Position numbers and translations under genes: made by a program
The notes under the pieces: model-generated
Seen by the model: the letters and a program-made list of their open reading frames with translations, nothing else
The model's database searches: none
What the model was told of the DNA's origin: nothing
In this document: positions 26,534 to 36,549 of the stretch, piece by piece
Layout of the letters: the number at the start of each line of letters is the position of its first letter
Position numbering within the stretch: position 1 is the first letter of the stretch
Assembly: GCA_913045375.1 (NCBI GenBank)
Contig: CAJWQE010000011.1
Span: 1 to 44,305, forward strand
Source of the DNA: an uncultured Halieaceae bacterium
GTDB taxonomy: Bacteria > Pseudomonadota > Gammaproteobacteria > Pseudomonadales > Halieaceae
Length of the DNA: 44,305 bases
Direction: 5' to 3'

Positions 26534-27094
26534 ATGAATAGAATTGACCGAAACATCGTCAAATTTTGGACACTTCATAGCCTGGCGCTCTGCTTGGTGC
26601 CGTTGACTGCGAGCGCGCAAATTTATAAGTCGGTGGATGAAAATGGCGTTGTTACCTTCAGCGATGTACCACCGGCGGCAAGCTCGGGCAAAACAAGCAC
26701 CGTTGTACAACCCAATGTCACCAACTCGATGCCCGGGTTAAGCCCTACGATAGCAAGTCCAGAGGCGGTCATGATCGACGAGTCTACGGCGCGCTCAGTC
26801 TCCATTGCTTCACCCCTTAACAATGCCACGATCCCAATGGGTGCGGGTATATTCGATGTGACTGCCGAACTCGGGGCACCATTGGCCGAGAACGAATTAC
26901 TGGCGCTTTATCTCGATGACGAACTGGTGGACAGCCCGCAAGTAAATGCTGTCTGGACCCTGACTTATGTGATCCGCGGCCCACATACACTCCAAGTGCG
27001 TCGACTCTCGCGCGCAGGGGAGACTATCAGTCAGTCCGAGAAAATCACGGTGTTTGTCCTCCGACCATCCGTATTGAGAGCGACGCCGAGATGA
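26534..27094 (+). CDS. DUF4124 domain exported protein
   Basis: A 186-residue secreted or periplasmic protein. The ATG at 26534 gives a signal peptide with a basic start and the core LHSLALCLVPLTASA, cleaved before QIYK. The DUF4124 motif follows immediately: QIYKSVDENGVVTFSDVPP. The rest is a Ser/Thr-rich linker (about 45-90) and a C-terminal beta-rich region (about 90-180) with ELLALYLDDELVDSPQ and GPHTLQVRRLSR, resembling an Ig-like fold. Function is unknown. The stop overlaps the ntrB start by 4 nt, so it is made with NtrB and NtrC. No good Shine-Dalgarno box is seen. Confidence 0.82.
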   Translation: MNRIDRNIVKFWTLHSLALCLVPLTASAQIYKSVDENGVVTFSDVPPAASSGKTSTVVQPNVTNSMPGLSPTIASPEAVMIDESTARSVSIASPLNNATIPMGAGIFDVTAELGAPLAENELLALYLDDELVDSPQVNAVWTLTYVIRGPHTLQVRRLSRAGETISQSEKITVFVLRPSVLRATPR

Positions 27095-28158
27095 ACTACA
27101 AGCCAGGATTCGATCTCGATTCTTTAACCACCTGCATTGTCCTCATCGATGAGCATGGTGTGGTTGATACCCTGAATCAGTCTGCGCAGGTTCTACTAGA
27201 AACGTCGCGCCAGCGGGCCTCAGGCAACCCATTTGATGAGCTAGCCCATGCTATTGGTCAGGGCGCCATTCAGTGGCATGAAACACTATCCAATGCCGTA
27301 AGAACGCGCCTACCAGCGGTCAGCCGCGATCTGAAGATTGCACTGAAGACGGGGAAAGAGATCAACGTTGATGTCGTGATTACCCCTCTCAATTACGAGC
27401 ATGACTCGCGGATCTTGCTAGAGATGTCGCCATTGGACCGCGCCCGCGCAATCAGCGAAACCGAGAACCTGCGTGAAGCACAGCAACGACTGCACAACGT
27501 CGTAAAGGGCATGGCGCACGAGGTTAAGAATCCATTGGGTGGCATTCGCGGTGCGGCGCAGTTGATGGCTAGAAAGTTCGATGACAGTGAGCTGGACGAG
27601 TACGCCAACATCATTATTTCTGAGGTGGATCGTCTACAAGCCCTCGTTGACCGCATGCTCGGCCCTCGAGAGTCACTCGATAAGCGACGCATCAATATCC
27701 ATGAGGTCACCGAACGCGTTCGACAGTTAATGGAAGCCGAAGCCAGTGAGGCGCTCACTGTCATCAGAGACTACGACCCTAGCCTCCCCGAGTTTTCGGC
27801 CGATGCCGATCAGCTAACGCAAGCTATTCTCAATATCGTCAGGAATGCGTGGGAGGCATCGAAAACAGACTGCCAAATCACCATCAAAACACGCAGTCGA
27901 CGCCAATACACATTAAACGGATATCGGCACAAGCTCGTTTGCGCCATCGACATTATCGACAACGGTCCTGGCATACCGAATGACCTGATGTCATCCATTT
28001 TCCTACCCATGGTCACCTCGAGACCCGAGGGCTCAGGACTTGGACTATCCATCGCACAACTCACACTCACCCGCCACGGCGGTGTTATCCAAGCGGTTAG
28101 TGAGCCAGGTAATACCTGCTTCACGCTGCTGGTACCAATGGAAGAACTGCATGACTGA
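27091..28158 (+). CDS. ntrB: Nitrogen regulation sensor histidine kinase NtrB
   Basis: Cytoplasmic bifunctional kinase/phosphatase (GlnL) that sets NtrC phosphorylation in response to PII. The 355 residues show an N-terminal PAS domain (about 8-120, LTTCIVLIDEHGVVDTLNQSA). The HisKA H-box is VVKGMAHEVKNPLGGIRGAA with His143 the phospho-acceptor, and the HATPase region has the N-box ILNIVRNAWEAS, G1 DNGPGIP and G2 GSGLGLSIA. No membrane segment is present, as expected for NtrB. It overlaps the DUF4124 gene (ATGA) and ntrC (8 nt). Confidence 0.96.
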   Translation: MNYKPGFDLDSLTTCIVLIDEHGVVDTLNQSAQVLLETSRQRASGNPFDELAHAIGQGAIQWHETLSNAVRTRLPAVSRDLKIALKTGKEINVDVVITPLNYEHDSRILLEMSPLDRARAISETENLREAQQRLHNVVKGMAHEVKNPLGGIRGAAQLMARKFDDSELDEYANIIISEVDRLQALVDRMLGPRESLDKRRINIHEVTERVRQLMEAEASEALTVIRDYDPSLPEFSADADQLTQAILNIVRNAWEASKTDCQITIKTRSRRQYTLNGYRHKLVCAIDIIDNGPGIPNDLMSSIFLPMVTSRPEGSGLGLSIAQLTLTRHGGVIQAVSEPGNTCFTLLVPMEELHD

Positions 28159-29545
28159 TTCAAATGAAATTTGGGTGGTTGATGACGACAGCTCGATACG
28201 CTGGGTCATCGAAAAGGCGCTCTCAGGCGAAGACATTTCCTGTAACAGCTTCGAATGCGCCGATGACTTGCTCGCGGCACTCAAAACAGCGACACCCAAG
28301 GCGATTATCAGCGATATTCGTATGCCTGGTATGGACGGTTTAGCACTCCTTGGGGAGCTGAAATCGATCATCCCCGATGTGCCCGTCATCATCACCACTG
28401 CACACTCTGACTTGGACAGTGCAGTGACATCTTACGAATCAGGCGCTTTCGAATACCTTCCTAAACCGTTCGATATTGATGAAATGCTTGAGGTCGCCGC
28501 TCGCGCACTCGCGCACACCAATAAATTACCCGGCAAGGGCAAGATGCTCGATACCGATGACAAGGAAATCATTGGAAACGCGCCGGCCATGCAGGAGGTC
28601 TTCAGAGCCATCGGCCGCCTATCACAGAGCTCGATCACCGTATTGATCAGTGGCCAGTCAGGGTCGGGCAAGGAGCTGGTCGCCCGAGCTCTGCACCGTC
28701 ACAGCCCAAGGGCAAGCGCACCTTTTGTTGCGCTTAACATGGCAGCCGTACCTAAGGACTTGATGGAATCCGAACTTTTCGGGCATGAGAAAGGCGCATT
28801 TACGGGCGCATCGGGACGACGCGAGGGCCGCTTCGAGCAAGCCAATGGAGGCACCCTTTTTCTAGACGAAATTGGCGACATGCCACATGACACGCAGACC
28901 CGTCTACTGAGAGTCCTTGCCGAGGGCGAGTTCTACCGTGTTGGAGGTGCCAGCGCGATCAAGACAGACGTGCGTGTTATTGCTGCGACACATCAGGATC
29001 TTCGCAACCTCGTCGAGCAGGGCTCGTTTAGAGAAGACCTCTACCATCGACTCAATGTGATCGGTATTAACGTACCCAGGCTATCTGAGCGAAGCGAAGA
29101 TATACCCTTACTGCTAAACCATTTTCTGAGTAAAGCCGCGTCAGAACTGGGAGTCCCGACGAAAGAAGTATCTAACCAGGTACGTGACTACCTCAGTGCG
29201 CTCGACTGGCCTGGTAACGTACGACAGCTAGAGAATACCTGCCGGTGGCTAACGGTCATGGCAGCAGGCAACACGATTCTGATGAATGACCTGCCACCCG
29301 AGCTCACAATGGGTACGGACAGTGAAGGGAGGGGATCTGTTTCTTGGGAAAAGCAGCTGTCTGACTGGGTGAGAGCGAAGTTACTCGCAGGTGAGACTAA
29401 CGTGCTCAAACAAGCCATGCCTCAAATAGAGTCAATCATGATGAACGCCGCTTTAGAACACACCGCGGGGAGAAAAGCCGAGGCCGCTGAGCTTTTGGGT
29501 TGGGGCCGAAACACCCTAACCCGCAAACTCAGCCAGAACCCCTAA
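28151..29545 (+). CDS. ntrC: Nitrogen regulation response regulator NtrC
   Basis: Sigma-54-dependent activator (GlnG), 464 residues from the ATG at 28151, which overlaps the ntrB stop. The receiver domain has the acidic pocket VVDDDSS and phospho-acceptor Asp55 in [10 protein letters not shown]. The AAA+ domain has Walker A GQSGSGKE, the sigma-54-contacting loop GAFTGA in [16 protein letters not shown], Walker [13 protein letters not shown], and the [10 protein letters not shown] sensor. The C-terminal Fis-type helix-turn-helix is [20 protein letters not shown]. Its likely targets in the window are the sites before glnA and before its own operon. The stop directly abuts the secB stop. Confidence 0.97.
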   Translation: MTDSNEIWVVDDDSSIRWVIEKALSGEDISCNSFECADDLLAALKTATPKAIISDIRMPGMDGLALLGELKSIIPDVPVIITTAHSDLDSAVTSYESGAFEYLPKPFDIDEMLEVAARALAHTNKLPGKGKMLDTDDKEIIGNAPAMQEVFRAIGRLSQSSITVLISGQSGSGKELVARALHRHSPRASAPFVALNMAAVPKDLMESELFGHEKGAFTGASGRREGRFEQANGGTLFLDEIGDMPHDTQTRLLRVLAEGEFYRVGGASAIKTDVRVIAATHQDLRNLVEQGSFREDLYHRLNVIGINVPRLSERSEDIPLLLNHFLSKAASELGVPTKEVSNQVRDYLSALDWPGNVRQLENTCRWLTVMAAGNTILMNDLPPELTMGTDSEGRGSVSWEKQLSDWVRAKLLAGETNVLKQAMPQIESIMMNAALEHTAGRKAEAAELLGWGRNTLTRKLSQNP

Positions 29546-30052
29546 TCAGTGCGTAGAGCCGTCCGCTGGCTGCTCACCACCTTGTGTCGAACCACCCTGA
29601 GCCATCGCCTGATGGTACAGCGCATCGAAGTTAACGGGCGCCAGCATCAATGGAGGGAAACCGCCCTTGATAACCAGTGCGTCGATCGCTTCACGAGCGT
29701 AAGGGAAAAGAATGTTGGGAGCGACAGTTGCAAGAAGTTGCTTGAGCGGCTCCTCGTCAATACCCGCTGCGAAGAAGATACCCGCTTGCTGCACCTCTAC
29801 TAGGAAAGCATTCTTATCTTCCATCTTGGCTGTCACCGTAATGGTGAGGACAACCTCATGATTGCCGGTGTCATCTGCCTTTGAAGAACGTGTGTTCAAG
29901 TCAACATTAACGTTGGGCTGCCAGTTCTGACGAAAGATATCGGGAGACGCCGGCGACTCAAACGATACATCTTTCGCGTAGATACGCTGCATTGTGAATT
30001 GCTGCTGAACCTGCTCTTCTTGCGCTGCCCCAGCAGCTTGATCTTCCGCCAT
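29546..30052 (-). CDS. secB: Protein-export chaperone SecB
   Basis: Tetrameric cytosolic chaperone that delivers preproteins to SecA, 168 residues. Characteristic segments are MQRIYAKDVSFESPASPDIF, VVLTITVTAKMEDKNAFLVEVQQAGIF, and LLATVAPNILFPYAREAIDALVIKGGFPPLMLAPVNFDALY, given here in parts of the protein. It follows grxC on the same strand with a 23-bp gap, giving the secB-grxC-yibN order common in gammaproteobacteria. Confidence 0.97.
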   Translation of the reverse strand: MAEDQAAGAAQEEQVQQQFTMQRIYAKDVSFESPASPDIFRQNWQPNVNVDLNTRSSKADDTGNHEVVLTITVTAKMEDKNAFLVEVQQAGIFFAAGIDEEPLKQLLATVAPNILFPYAREAIDALVIKGGFPPLMLAPVNFDALYHQAMAQGGSTQGGEQPADGSTH

Positions 30053-30075
30053 GGCGGTTACTCCTTTCTTAGTAT

Positions 30076-30339
30076 TTAAGGTGCTTCTGATCGAAGCATT
30101 GAATCTAATTGCTGACGACGCTCGAGGCCATACAGTTCATCGCAGCCACCGACGTGCTGATCGCCTATCCAGATCTGAGGCACGCTCGTCGCCCCAGCCA
30201 TGGCAGCCATCTCGGCTCTCAGACCTGGATTACCATCAACCGGAATCTCGTCGAATGCCACGCCCTTACTGTTAAGTAAGCTCTTTGCTCGCACACAAAA
30301 AGGGCACCATCGCGTCGTGTAAATGGTAACGGTATTCAT
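30076..30339 (-). CDS. grxC: Glutaredoxin 3
   Basis: Small thiol-disulfide oxidoreductase of 87 residues that uses glutathione. The active site is CPFC in YTTRWCPFCVRAK; the enterobacterial protein has CPYC, a mild variation. The TSVPQIWIGDQHVGGCDEL segment provides the cis-Pro and GSH-binding GGCD. It overlaps the end of the rhodanese gene by 4 nt and precedes secB. Confidence 0.95.
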   Translation of the reverse strand: MNTVTIYTTRWCPFCVRAKSLLNSKGVAFDEIPVDGNPGLRAEMAAMAGATSVPQIWIGDQHVGGCDELYGLERRQQLDSMLRSEAP

Positions 30340-30758
30340 TTGTTGGTTACCGGCAATCGCTGCTCATCCCAGCTCATCATGCCACCGGCCATTCGGTGCG
30401 CATTACCAAAGCCACTTGCCCTAAGCTGTTTGACTGCTGCTGACGCACTGCTACCCATTCGGCACACTACGATCACGGGCTTGTTTTTATAAGCCTCTAG
30501 CTCACCCATTCTTCCCGGCAAATTCGCCGAAGGGATATTGATCGCTTCGCTTATGTGCGCCCGCTTAAACTCTTTCGAATCCCTCACATCCAGAAAGATG
30601 CCACCGCTCTTGTTTGTCAGATTGATCGCTTGCTGAGGGCTTAGCGCAGGCCCAGCCTTCCGGGACTCCGTAAAGAGTAAGAGATTGAGCGACAGTAAGA
30701 GCGCAAATACCAACAGCCACTGCTCGGAGACGAAAATTAGAAACTGGCTAAAAGACAC
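30336..30758 (-). CDS. Membrane-anchored rhodanese-like protein (YibN type)
   Basis: Rhodanese-domain protein anchored by one N-terminal membrane helix (LLVFALLLSLNLLLF). The domain contains IFLDVRDSKEFKRAHISEAINIPSANLP and the active-site loop VVCRMGSSA with the catalytic Cys, so sulfurtransferase chemistry is possible. I choose the GTG at 30758, preceded by GAGAG at good spacing, giving 140 residues, close to E. coli YibN. An in-frame GTG at 30797 adds 13 residues but has no ribosome-binding site. The first gene of a rhodanese-grxC-secB operon, divergent from gpmI. The exact substrate is unknown. Confidence 0.88.
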   Translation of the reverse strand: MSFSQFLIFVSEQWLLVFALLLSLNLLLFTESRKAGPALSPQQAINLTNKSGGIFLDVRDSKEFKRAHISEAINIPSANLPGRMGELEAYKNKPVIVVCRMGSSASAAVKQLRASGFGNAHRMAGGMMSWDEQRLPVTNK

Positions 30759-30797
30759 TGTTGGACTCTCTGAGTTAGCTTCTGCCCCGAAGGGCAC

Positions 30798-30920
30798 GCG
30801 CGAAAAGCGCAGAGTATACGTGCTTCAACAAGGGCTCTCCAGTAGCAGAATCACCGTCTAACGGGATGATCTGTAACATTCATCAGGCTAAAATTCACAA
30901 GGTGAGCTTGAGGGGAAACC
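30798..30920. promoter_or_regulatory. Divergent intergenic region between rhodanese and gpmI
   Basis: A 123-bp region that must hold the start of both operons. A GAGGGGAAACC ribosome-binding site lies right before the gpmI ATG at 30921. I could not assign promoter boxes. Confidence 0.4.
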
Positions 30921-32462
30921 ATGTCATCCAACACAAACGCGTTCTCACCTACCGTCCTCGTCATCTTGGATGGGTTCGGTTATCGGCAAGCGCCAGAAAA
31001 TAACGCTATTTTCCATGCCCGAACACCGAACTTCGACCGCCTGTGGGAAACAGGCGAATCGACGCTTGTTTCAGGGTCAGGACTTGACGTTGGGTTGCCC
31101 GCAGGCCAGATGGGCAACTCCGAAGTCGGACATATGAGCTTGGGGTCCGGGCGTATCATTTACCAAAGCATCACCCGAATCGACAAAGCCATTGAGGATG
31201 GTACCTTTGCTAGCAACCCAGCCTTCACCGATGCGATTGATGCTGCCGTAGCCACTCAGTCCGCCGTACACGTCTTTGGCCTCCTCTCGCCCGGTGGCGT
31301 GCACAGCCATGAAGAACATATCTTCGCCGCCCTTCGACTAGCCAAGGCGCGCGGGGCAGAACGAATATTCCTACACGCCTTCCTCGACGGGAGGGACACG
31401 CCTCCTCGAAGCGCCGCGGCCTCACTGGCACGTGCCGATGATGTATTTGCAGAATTAGGCACTGGCAAAGTAGCAACGGTTCAAGGTCGCTACTTTGCAA
31501 TGGATCGAGATAAGCGCTGGTCGCGCATAGAACCTGCTTACAACCTTATCACGCAGGGCGTCGCAGATTACGAATATGCCTCCACCAGCGATGCCCTCGC
31601 CGCCGCTTATGAAAGAGATGAAAACGATGAATTTGTGGCGCCGAGTCGAATTGGTGAAGCCGTTACAATTCGCGATGGTGACAGCATTCTCTTCATGAAC
31701 TTTCGAGCGGATCGTGCACGACAGCTGTCCCAGGCACTAACAGAACCTGCATTCTCAGAGTTTGAGCGCAAACACCTTCCAAAGGCACGTTTCGTTGCGA
31801 CCACTGAGTACTTTGAAGGTATCAACGCGAGCGTTGCTTTCGGACCAGACATCATCGAGGACACCCTCGGCGCCGTTATCGCCTCTCATGGCTTGCGGCA
31901 AGCGCGAATAGCGGAAACCGAGAAATATGCGCACGTCACCTTTTTCTTTAGCGGTGGTCGCGAGGCGAACTTCGAAGGTGAAGAGAGAGTGCTTATTCCT
32001 TCCCCTGATGTCGCCACTTACGATTTAAAGCCCGAGATGTCGGCGGTTGAAGTGACCGACGCCATTATTAAGAGCATCGAAAGTCGTTCGCATGAGCTCA
32101 TTGTCGTCAATTTCGCGAATGGAGACATGGTGGGCCACACAGGTAATTTCGAAGCGGCGGTGAAAGCCGTGGAAACCTTGGATGCCTGTATCGCTCGTGT
32201 GGAGGAAGCGGTGCTAGCAGCTGACGGTCAGGCCCTGATAACAGCCGATCATGGCAACTGCGAACAAATGCACGATCACGATACGGAACAGCCCCATACA
32301 CAGCACACAACGGAACCCGTGCCATTGTTTTATATAGGAAGGCACGGACGAAAGTTCAGAGAGGCGCCAGGAGTACTGGCCGATATCGCGCCCACTATCC
32401 TTGATCTCATGGCCATTTCAAAACCTGGTGCAATGACCGGTGAGTCACTGCTCTTAGCCTAA
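30921..32462 (+). CDS. gpmI: 2,3-bisphosphoglycerate-independent phosphoglycerate mutase
   Basis: Glycolytic/gluconeogenic enzyme interconverting 3- and 2-phosphoglycerate, 513 residues, Mn-dependent alkaline-phosphatase superfamily. The N-terminal metal motif is [11 protein letters not shown], and the phospho-serine nucleophile lies in [19 protein letters not shown]. The substrate-site block [12 protein letters not shown] and the C-terminal metal ligands [11 protein letters not shown] and [13 protein letters not shown] are present. It is first of the gpmI-envC-ctpA unit, a gene order shared with Pseudomonas. Confidence 0.97.
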   Translation: MSSNTNAFSPTVLVILDGFGYRQAPENNAIFHARTPNFDRLWETGESTLVSGSGLDVGLPAGQMGNSEVGHMSLGSGRIIYQSITRIDKAIEDGTFASNPAFTDAIDAAVATQSAVHVFGLLSPGGVHSHEEHIFAALRLAKARGAERIFLHAFLDGRDTPPRSAAASLARADDVFAELGTGKVATVQGRYFAMDRDKRWSRIEPAYNLITQGVADYEYASTSDALAAAYERDENDEFVAPSRIGEAVTIRDGDSILFMNFRADRARQLSQALTEPAFSEFERKHLPKARFVATTEYFEGINASVAFGPDIIEDTLGAVIASHGLRQARIAETEKYAHVTFFFSGGREANFEGEERVLIPSPDVATYDLKPEMSAVEVTDAIIKSIESRSHELIVVNFANGDMVGHTGNFEAAVKAVETLDACIARVEEAVLAADGQALITADHGNCEQMHDHDTEQPHTQHTTEPVPLFYIGRHGRKFREAPGVLADIAPTILDLMAISKPGAMTGESLLLA

Positions 32463-32471
32463 TCAGTCACA

Positions 32472-33641
32472 ATGATTTTTTTTCGGCTTTGGATTAGGGC
32501 TCTAGCAGTGGTTAGTGCCGCTATGCTGCTGGGTTCCTCTCCCACCTTAGCCGACAGCGACGAACTCACAAGTGAGGCAGAAGCGCGCGCGGCCATCAAA
32601 GCGATCAACGATGAAATCGCGACGCTTGAGCAGCTAATTACCTCGCAATCGAGGGAGCGAGACGAAATCCAGTCACAGCTGCGCGATTCAGACATCGCGA
32701 TTGGTCGTGCCAACGAAGCCTTAAGAGAGACACAAGTCAGCCTTGAGCAACGTCAGCGAGCTATCAACGAGCTTGAAGCTGATGGGTTGCGCATCGAGCG
32801 CAGGATAAATGAGCTGCAAGAGACTTTAGAGACAAGCATCGGTATGTTTTCGGTGTTGAAACAGGGTGGCGATCTTAAGATTCTGTTTGGCGACAGTGCG
32901 CCACAGGAAACGGAGCGGAATCTCGCCTACTTCAACTTACTGCTTAATCAACAGCTCGATACGATCGACGAATTCAAGGCGGCGGTACTCCGGCTCGATG
33001 CTAACCGCGTTCAACTCGCAGCCGCACAGGAAGCACAAGAAAAAGACCGGGCATCGCTGACCAAAACACGTGCAAAGTTAGTGGATCAGCGGTTGGAACA
33101 GAAAGCGCTCATCGACAAGTTATCGGCATCGCTTGCTCGCGATGGTAAACAAGTGGCTGCGCTTCGCGCCGATTCTGTTCGACTTAACACGCTACTTGCC
33201 GAGCTTCTGGAGCGTCTGGCCAACCTGGCACTCGAAGGCGAATATGATGATTTCGCCGCACTAAAAGGCAAGCTAAGAGCGCCGCTTGATGGCGCTAGCA
33301 AGACTCGGTTCGGCCAGAAACGAGAACGCGGTGATCTGAGATGGCAAGGCTGGCTGATCCCCGCGGAACGGGGATCGTCCGTGCGGTCAGTTCATTATGG
33401 GCGCGTCATTTACGCAGACTGGCTACGAGGACAGGGTTTGCTTACCATCGTTGACCACGGCGATGGCTGGATGAGTCTTTACGGGCACAACGAGAGTCTT
33501 CTCAAAGAGACAGGTGAGTGGGTGGCGCCGGGAGAGGTAATCGCTCGCGTTGGCTCAAGTGGCGGGGCTACTGAGCCGGCCTTGTACTTTGAGATACGCT
33601 CAGGGGGCACTCCGGTCAATCCGGCTAATTGGATTAGGTAA
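32472..33641 (+). CDS. envC: Murein hydrolase activator EnvC
   Basis: Periplasmic activator of the AmiA/AmiB amidases during septal splitting, 389 residues. Residues about 1-28 form a signal peptide ending near TLA. A long coiled-coil spans about 33-245, and the C-terminal LytM/M23 domain about 265-389. The domain is degenerate: the HxH zinc motif reads LYFEIRSGG, and the first zinc His is also not evident, so it should activate rather than cut. This is normal for EnvC. It starts 10 nt after gpmI with no strong ribosome-binding site and precedes ctpA. Confidence 0.94.
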   Translation: MIFFRLWIRALAVVSAAMLLGSSPTLADSDELTSEAEARAAIKAINDEIATLEQLITSQSRERDEIQSQLRDSDIAIGRANEALRETQVSLEQRQRAINELEADGLRIERRINELQETLETSIGMFSVLKQGGDLKILFGDSAPQETERNLAYFNLLLNQQLDTIDEFKAAVLRLDANRVQLAAAQEAQEKDRASLTKTRAKLVDQRLEQKALIDKLSASLARDGKQVAALRADSVRLNTLLAELLERLANLALEGEYDDFAALKGKLRAPLDGASKTRFGQKRERGDLRWQGWLIPAERGSSVRSVHYGRVIYADWLRGQGLLTIVDHGDGWMSLYGHNESLLKETGEWVAPGEVIARVGSSGGATEPALYFEIRSGGTPVNPANWIR

Positions 33642-33650
33642 CAGATACGC

Positions 33651-35030
33651 ATGGCACATATCGGTTTTAAGTCTAGGGAACGTCGTTCAGGCAAAAGAGC
33701 TACCCGTTTATTAATAGCACTGCTTGCACTCAGCTCGTCATACATCGCCATGGCACAGACGAATAAGCCGACAGAAGAGAAGCCGCCAGCGGTAAGCACC
33801 TCGTTTGAGGAGCTTCAACTCTTTGCAGATACCTTTGATGCGATTCGTCGGGGCTACGTCGAGGATGTGACTGATGCGGAGCTCTTTGAAATGGCAGTGA
33901 AAGGCATGCTGACCAGCCTCGATCCGCACTCCGCCTACCTCACCGACGATGACTACGAGAACCTTCAGGAATCGACAGAAGGCCAGTTCACAGGTCTGGG
34001 CATCGAAATCGGCTATCGGGGTGGCTTCATTGCCATCGTTACACCGATTGATGGCTCACCCGCGATCGACGCTGGATTGAAGGCTGGGGATGTGATCCTC
34101 AAAATTGACGGCACGTCGACGCAAGGCATGTCGACCAGTGAGTCCTCTACTTACATGCGCGGACCGGAGGGCACTACAGTCACACTTGAAATCGGCAGAG
34201 CCGGTGAAAGTCAGCCCTTTGATGTGATTGTCACGCGCGGCGTTATCGACGTGCCCAGCGTGCGATCGCGTGAGCTTGACGATGGCTACTGGCTGATTCG
34301 GGTATCCCGTTTCCAAAGAGACTCGGGACGCGAGGTCACCAGTGCGATCGAATCAGCGCTCGAAAAAGGTGAGGTCAAAGGTGTTGTTCTGGACGTCCGT
34401 AACAACCCCGGTGGTGTTATGAATGCCAGTGTCGAGATGGCCAGTAACTTCCTTAATGGTGGTTTGGTCGTCTATACCAAAGGACGTCACCCCGACTCCA
34501 TGAACACATACAACGCTGAACCGGGAGAATTGTTACCGGGCGTACCCGTGGTGGTTTTGGTGAATGGTGGTTCAGCAAGCGCCTCCGAGATTATTGCAGG
34601 TGCGCTTCAGGACCGCGGCCGAGCGGTCATTATGGGCACTCAAAGTTTTGGAAAAGGCTCGGTTCAAACCGTACTTCCAGTCTCTGACACCAAAGCCCTG
34701 AAATTAACAACGTCGCTCTATTACACACCCAACGGACGATCTATTCAGGCTGAAGGTATTGTGCCGGACGTGGTGGTTGAACGAGCGCAGTTAACCAGTC
34801 TTGAGCAAGGCAACCGACTTCGAGAAGCCGACCTCAATCGGAGTATTGAGAACGCGGGATCAACCGTTGAAACGGAGACCGAAGCCATCGCGACACTGCG
34901 CGAAGACGACAATCAGATCTATGAGGCCTTTACCTTACTGAAAGGTATTAACGTCTATCAAAGCTTGGGAGAAACACCGCTAAGCGATATTGACGCAGAC
35001 CCTAACGATTCATCTTCTATAGAAGAGTAA
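33651..35030 (+). CDS. ctpA: Carboxy-terminal processing protease (S41 family)
   Basis: Periplasmic serine protease with a PDZ domain, 459 residues, which in Pseudomonas degrades peptidoglycan hydrolases with a lipoprotein partner. The signal peptide ends near AMA-QTN. The N-terminal helical part has EELQLFADTFDAIRRGYVED and the PDZ domain spans about 100-190 (GLGIEIGYRGGFIAIVTPIDGSPA). The catalytic core has GVVLDVRNNPGGVM, and the Ser-Lys dyad is Ser310 in NGGSASASE and Lys335 in SFGKGS, the 25-residue spacing of the family. It ends the gpmI-envC-ctpA unit, which joins envelope remodelling genes. Confidence 0.95.
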   Translation: MAHIGFKSRERRSGKRATRLLIALLALSSSYIAMAQTNKPTEEKPPAVSTSFEELQLFADTFDAIRRGYVEDVTDAELFEMAVKGMLTSLDPHSAYLTDDDYENLQESTEGQFTGLGIEIGYRGGFIAIVTPIDGSPAIDAGLKAGDVILKIDGTSTQGMSTSESSTYMRGPEGTTVTLEIGRAGESQPFDVIVTRGVIDVPSVRSRELDDGYWLIRVSRFQRDSGREVTSAIESALEKGEVKGVVLDVRNNPGGVMNASVEMASNFLNGGLVVYTKGRHPDSMNTYNAEPGELLPGVPVVVLVNGGSASASEIIAGALQDRGRAVIMGTQSFGKGSVQTVLPVSDTKALKLTTSLYYTPNGRSIQAEGIVPDVVVERAQLTSLEQGNRLREADLNRSIENAGSTVETETEAIATLREDDNQIYEAFTLLKGINVYQSLGETPLSDIDADPNDSSSIEE

Positions 35031-35041
35031 GTTAGCGCTCA

Positions 35042-35809
35042 CTACCCTCTAACTACAATTCCAGATTGAGCTAAGTGCGCTTTTGCTTCGGCCACTGTAT
35101 ACGTGCCAAAGTGGAAAATACTCGCCGCTAGAACCGCATCCGCTCCGCCTTCGGTAAACCCCGCCACGAGATGATCTAGCGTTCCGACGCCTCCTGAAGC
35201 AATCACGGGAATGTCCACTGCATCGGAGATGGCTCTCGTAATCGGCAAGTCATAGCCGTCCTTGGTTCCATCACGATCCATGCTGGTCAATAAAATTTCA
35301 CCAGCACCAAAATCAGCCATTTTTTGGGCCCACTCAATGGCTTCTATGCCTGTTGGTTTGCGACCCCCGTGGGTAAACAACTCATAACGTCCTGAGCCAT
35401 CGTCGAGTGCTTTTACATCCATCGCGACCACGATGCACTGAGAACCAAATCGCTCAGCTGACTCGCGAACAAGATCCGGATTGAAAATAGCTGCCGTATT
35501 GATGCTGACCTTGTCTGCGCCGGCGTTCAGCAAGCGGCGGATATCAGTAACAGCTCGTACGCCACCACCAACCGTAAGTGGAATGAACACCTGAGACGCG
35601 ATCTGCTCAACGGTTCTATACGTGGTATCGCGCTGCTCGTGACTGGCTGTGATATCCAGGAAGGTGATTTCATCAGCGCCTGCGTCGTTGTAGCGACGAG
35701 CGATCTCGATAGGATCACCCGCGTCGCGAATGCCAACGAAGTTCACGCCTTTAACAACACGCCCCTGATCGACGTCAAGGCAGGGAATAATGCGCTTCGC
35801 CAGGCTCAC
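35042..35809 (-). CDS. hisF: Imidazole glycerol phosphate synthase subunit HisF
   Basis: Cyclase subunit of IGP synthase, a TIM barrel of 255 residues. The N-terminus [21 protein letters not shown] and the phosphate-binding [14 protein letters not shown] and [11 protein letters not shown] motifs are diagnostic, and the catalytic Asp pair lies in PCLDVD and LTSMDRDGT. It uses ammonia from HisH and yields IGP and AICAR. It is the last of the four-gene hisBHAF operon and overlaps hisA by 4 nt. Confidence 0.97.
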   Translation of the reverse strand: MSLAKRIIPCLDVDQGRVVKGVNFVGIRDAGDPIEIARRYNDAGADEITFLDITASHEQRDTTYRTVEQIASQVFIPLTVGGGVRAVTDIRRLLNAGADKVSINTAAIFNPDLVRESAERFGSQCIVVAMDVKALDDGSGRYELFTHGGRKPTGIEAIEWAQKMADFGAGEILLTSMDRDGTKDGYDLPITRAISDAVDIPVIASGGVGTLDHLVAGFTEGGADAVLAASIFHFGTYTVAEAKAHLAQSGIVVRG

Positions 35810-36549
35810 TGCATTGCACTCACTTGATCCGCCAAAGCCTGCGCTTGGGCAACATCTAATGTTCCTTCGTAAATAGCGCGACCCGTAATGGCGCCAACAA
35901 TGCCGTTATGCGCCACCTCGGAAAGAACACGTATGTCCTCAATATTGGTCACACCGCCTGAGGCAATCACGGGTAAGCCGCCCTCTTTCGCCAGATTAAC
36001 CGTTGCACTGACGTTGACGCCCTGCATCATCCCGTCTCGCTCGATATCCGTGTACACGATCGCCTCGACCCCGGCGTCTCGAAAATCACGCGCCAGGTCT
36101 ACGGCAAGTACGGTACTGGTCTCAGCCCAGCCATCGGTCGCGACAAATCCAGCCTTGGCATCGATGCCTACAATGATGTGCCCCGGAAACCGCTCACAGG
36201 CTTCGCGAACAAAGTCAGGGTCTTTGACCGCGGCTGTTCCAATAATGACGTAGCTCACACCGGCATTGAGGTAGCTTTCGATGGTCGCGCAATCGCGTAT
36301 GCCACCACCGATTTGGACAGGCAAGCTGGGAAGCGCACGGGTAATCGCCCTGACCGCGTCAGCATTCTTGGGCTTGCCTGCAAACGCACCATTGAGGTCA
36401 ACCATGTGCAGTCTACGCGCCGTCGCTTCTGCCCAACGCTCCGCCGTAGCGACTGGGTCATCAGAAAAGACCGTGCTGTCTTCCATATCGCCCTGCCGCA
36501 AGCGAACGCATTGCCCATCTTTCAGGTCGATTGCAGGTATAACTAACAT
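35806..36549 (-). CDS. hisA: ProFAR isomerase HisA
   Basis: Amadori isomerase producing PRFAR, a TIM barrel of 247 residues from the ATG at 36549 ([17 protein letters not shown]). An ATG four codons upstream would overlap hisH more. The conserved [25 protein letters not shown] and [12 protein letters not shown] motifs are present. It overlaps hisH by 7 nt and hisF by 4 nt, typical of coupled translation. Confidence 0.96.
   Translation of the reverse strand: MLVIPAIDLKDGQCVRLRQGDMEDSTVFSDDPVATAERWAEATARRLHMVDLNGAFAGKPKNADAVRAITRALPSLPVQIGGGIRDCATIESYLNAGVSYVIIGTAAVKDPDFVREACERFPGHIIVGIDAKAGFVATDGWAETSTVLAVDLARDFRDAGVEAIVYTDIERDGMMQGVNVSATVNLAKEGGLPVIASGGVTNIEDIRVLSEVAHNGIVGAITGRAIYEGTLDVAQAQALADQVSAMQ

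Noticed and set aside
28040..28150. Upstream extension of NtrC into ntrB
   Set aside because: The ATG at 28151 begins directly at the receiver domain and overlaps the ntrB stop; the extension is translated from ntrB in another frame.
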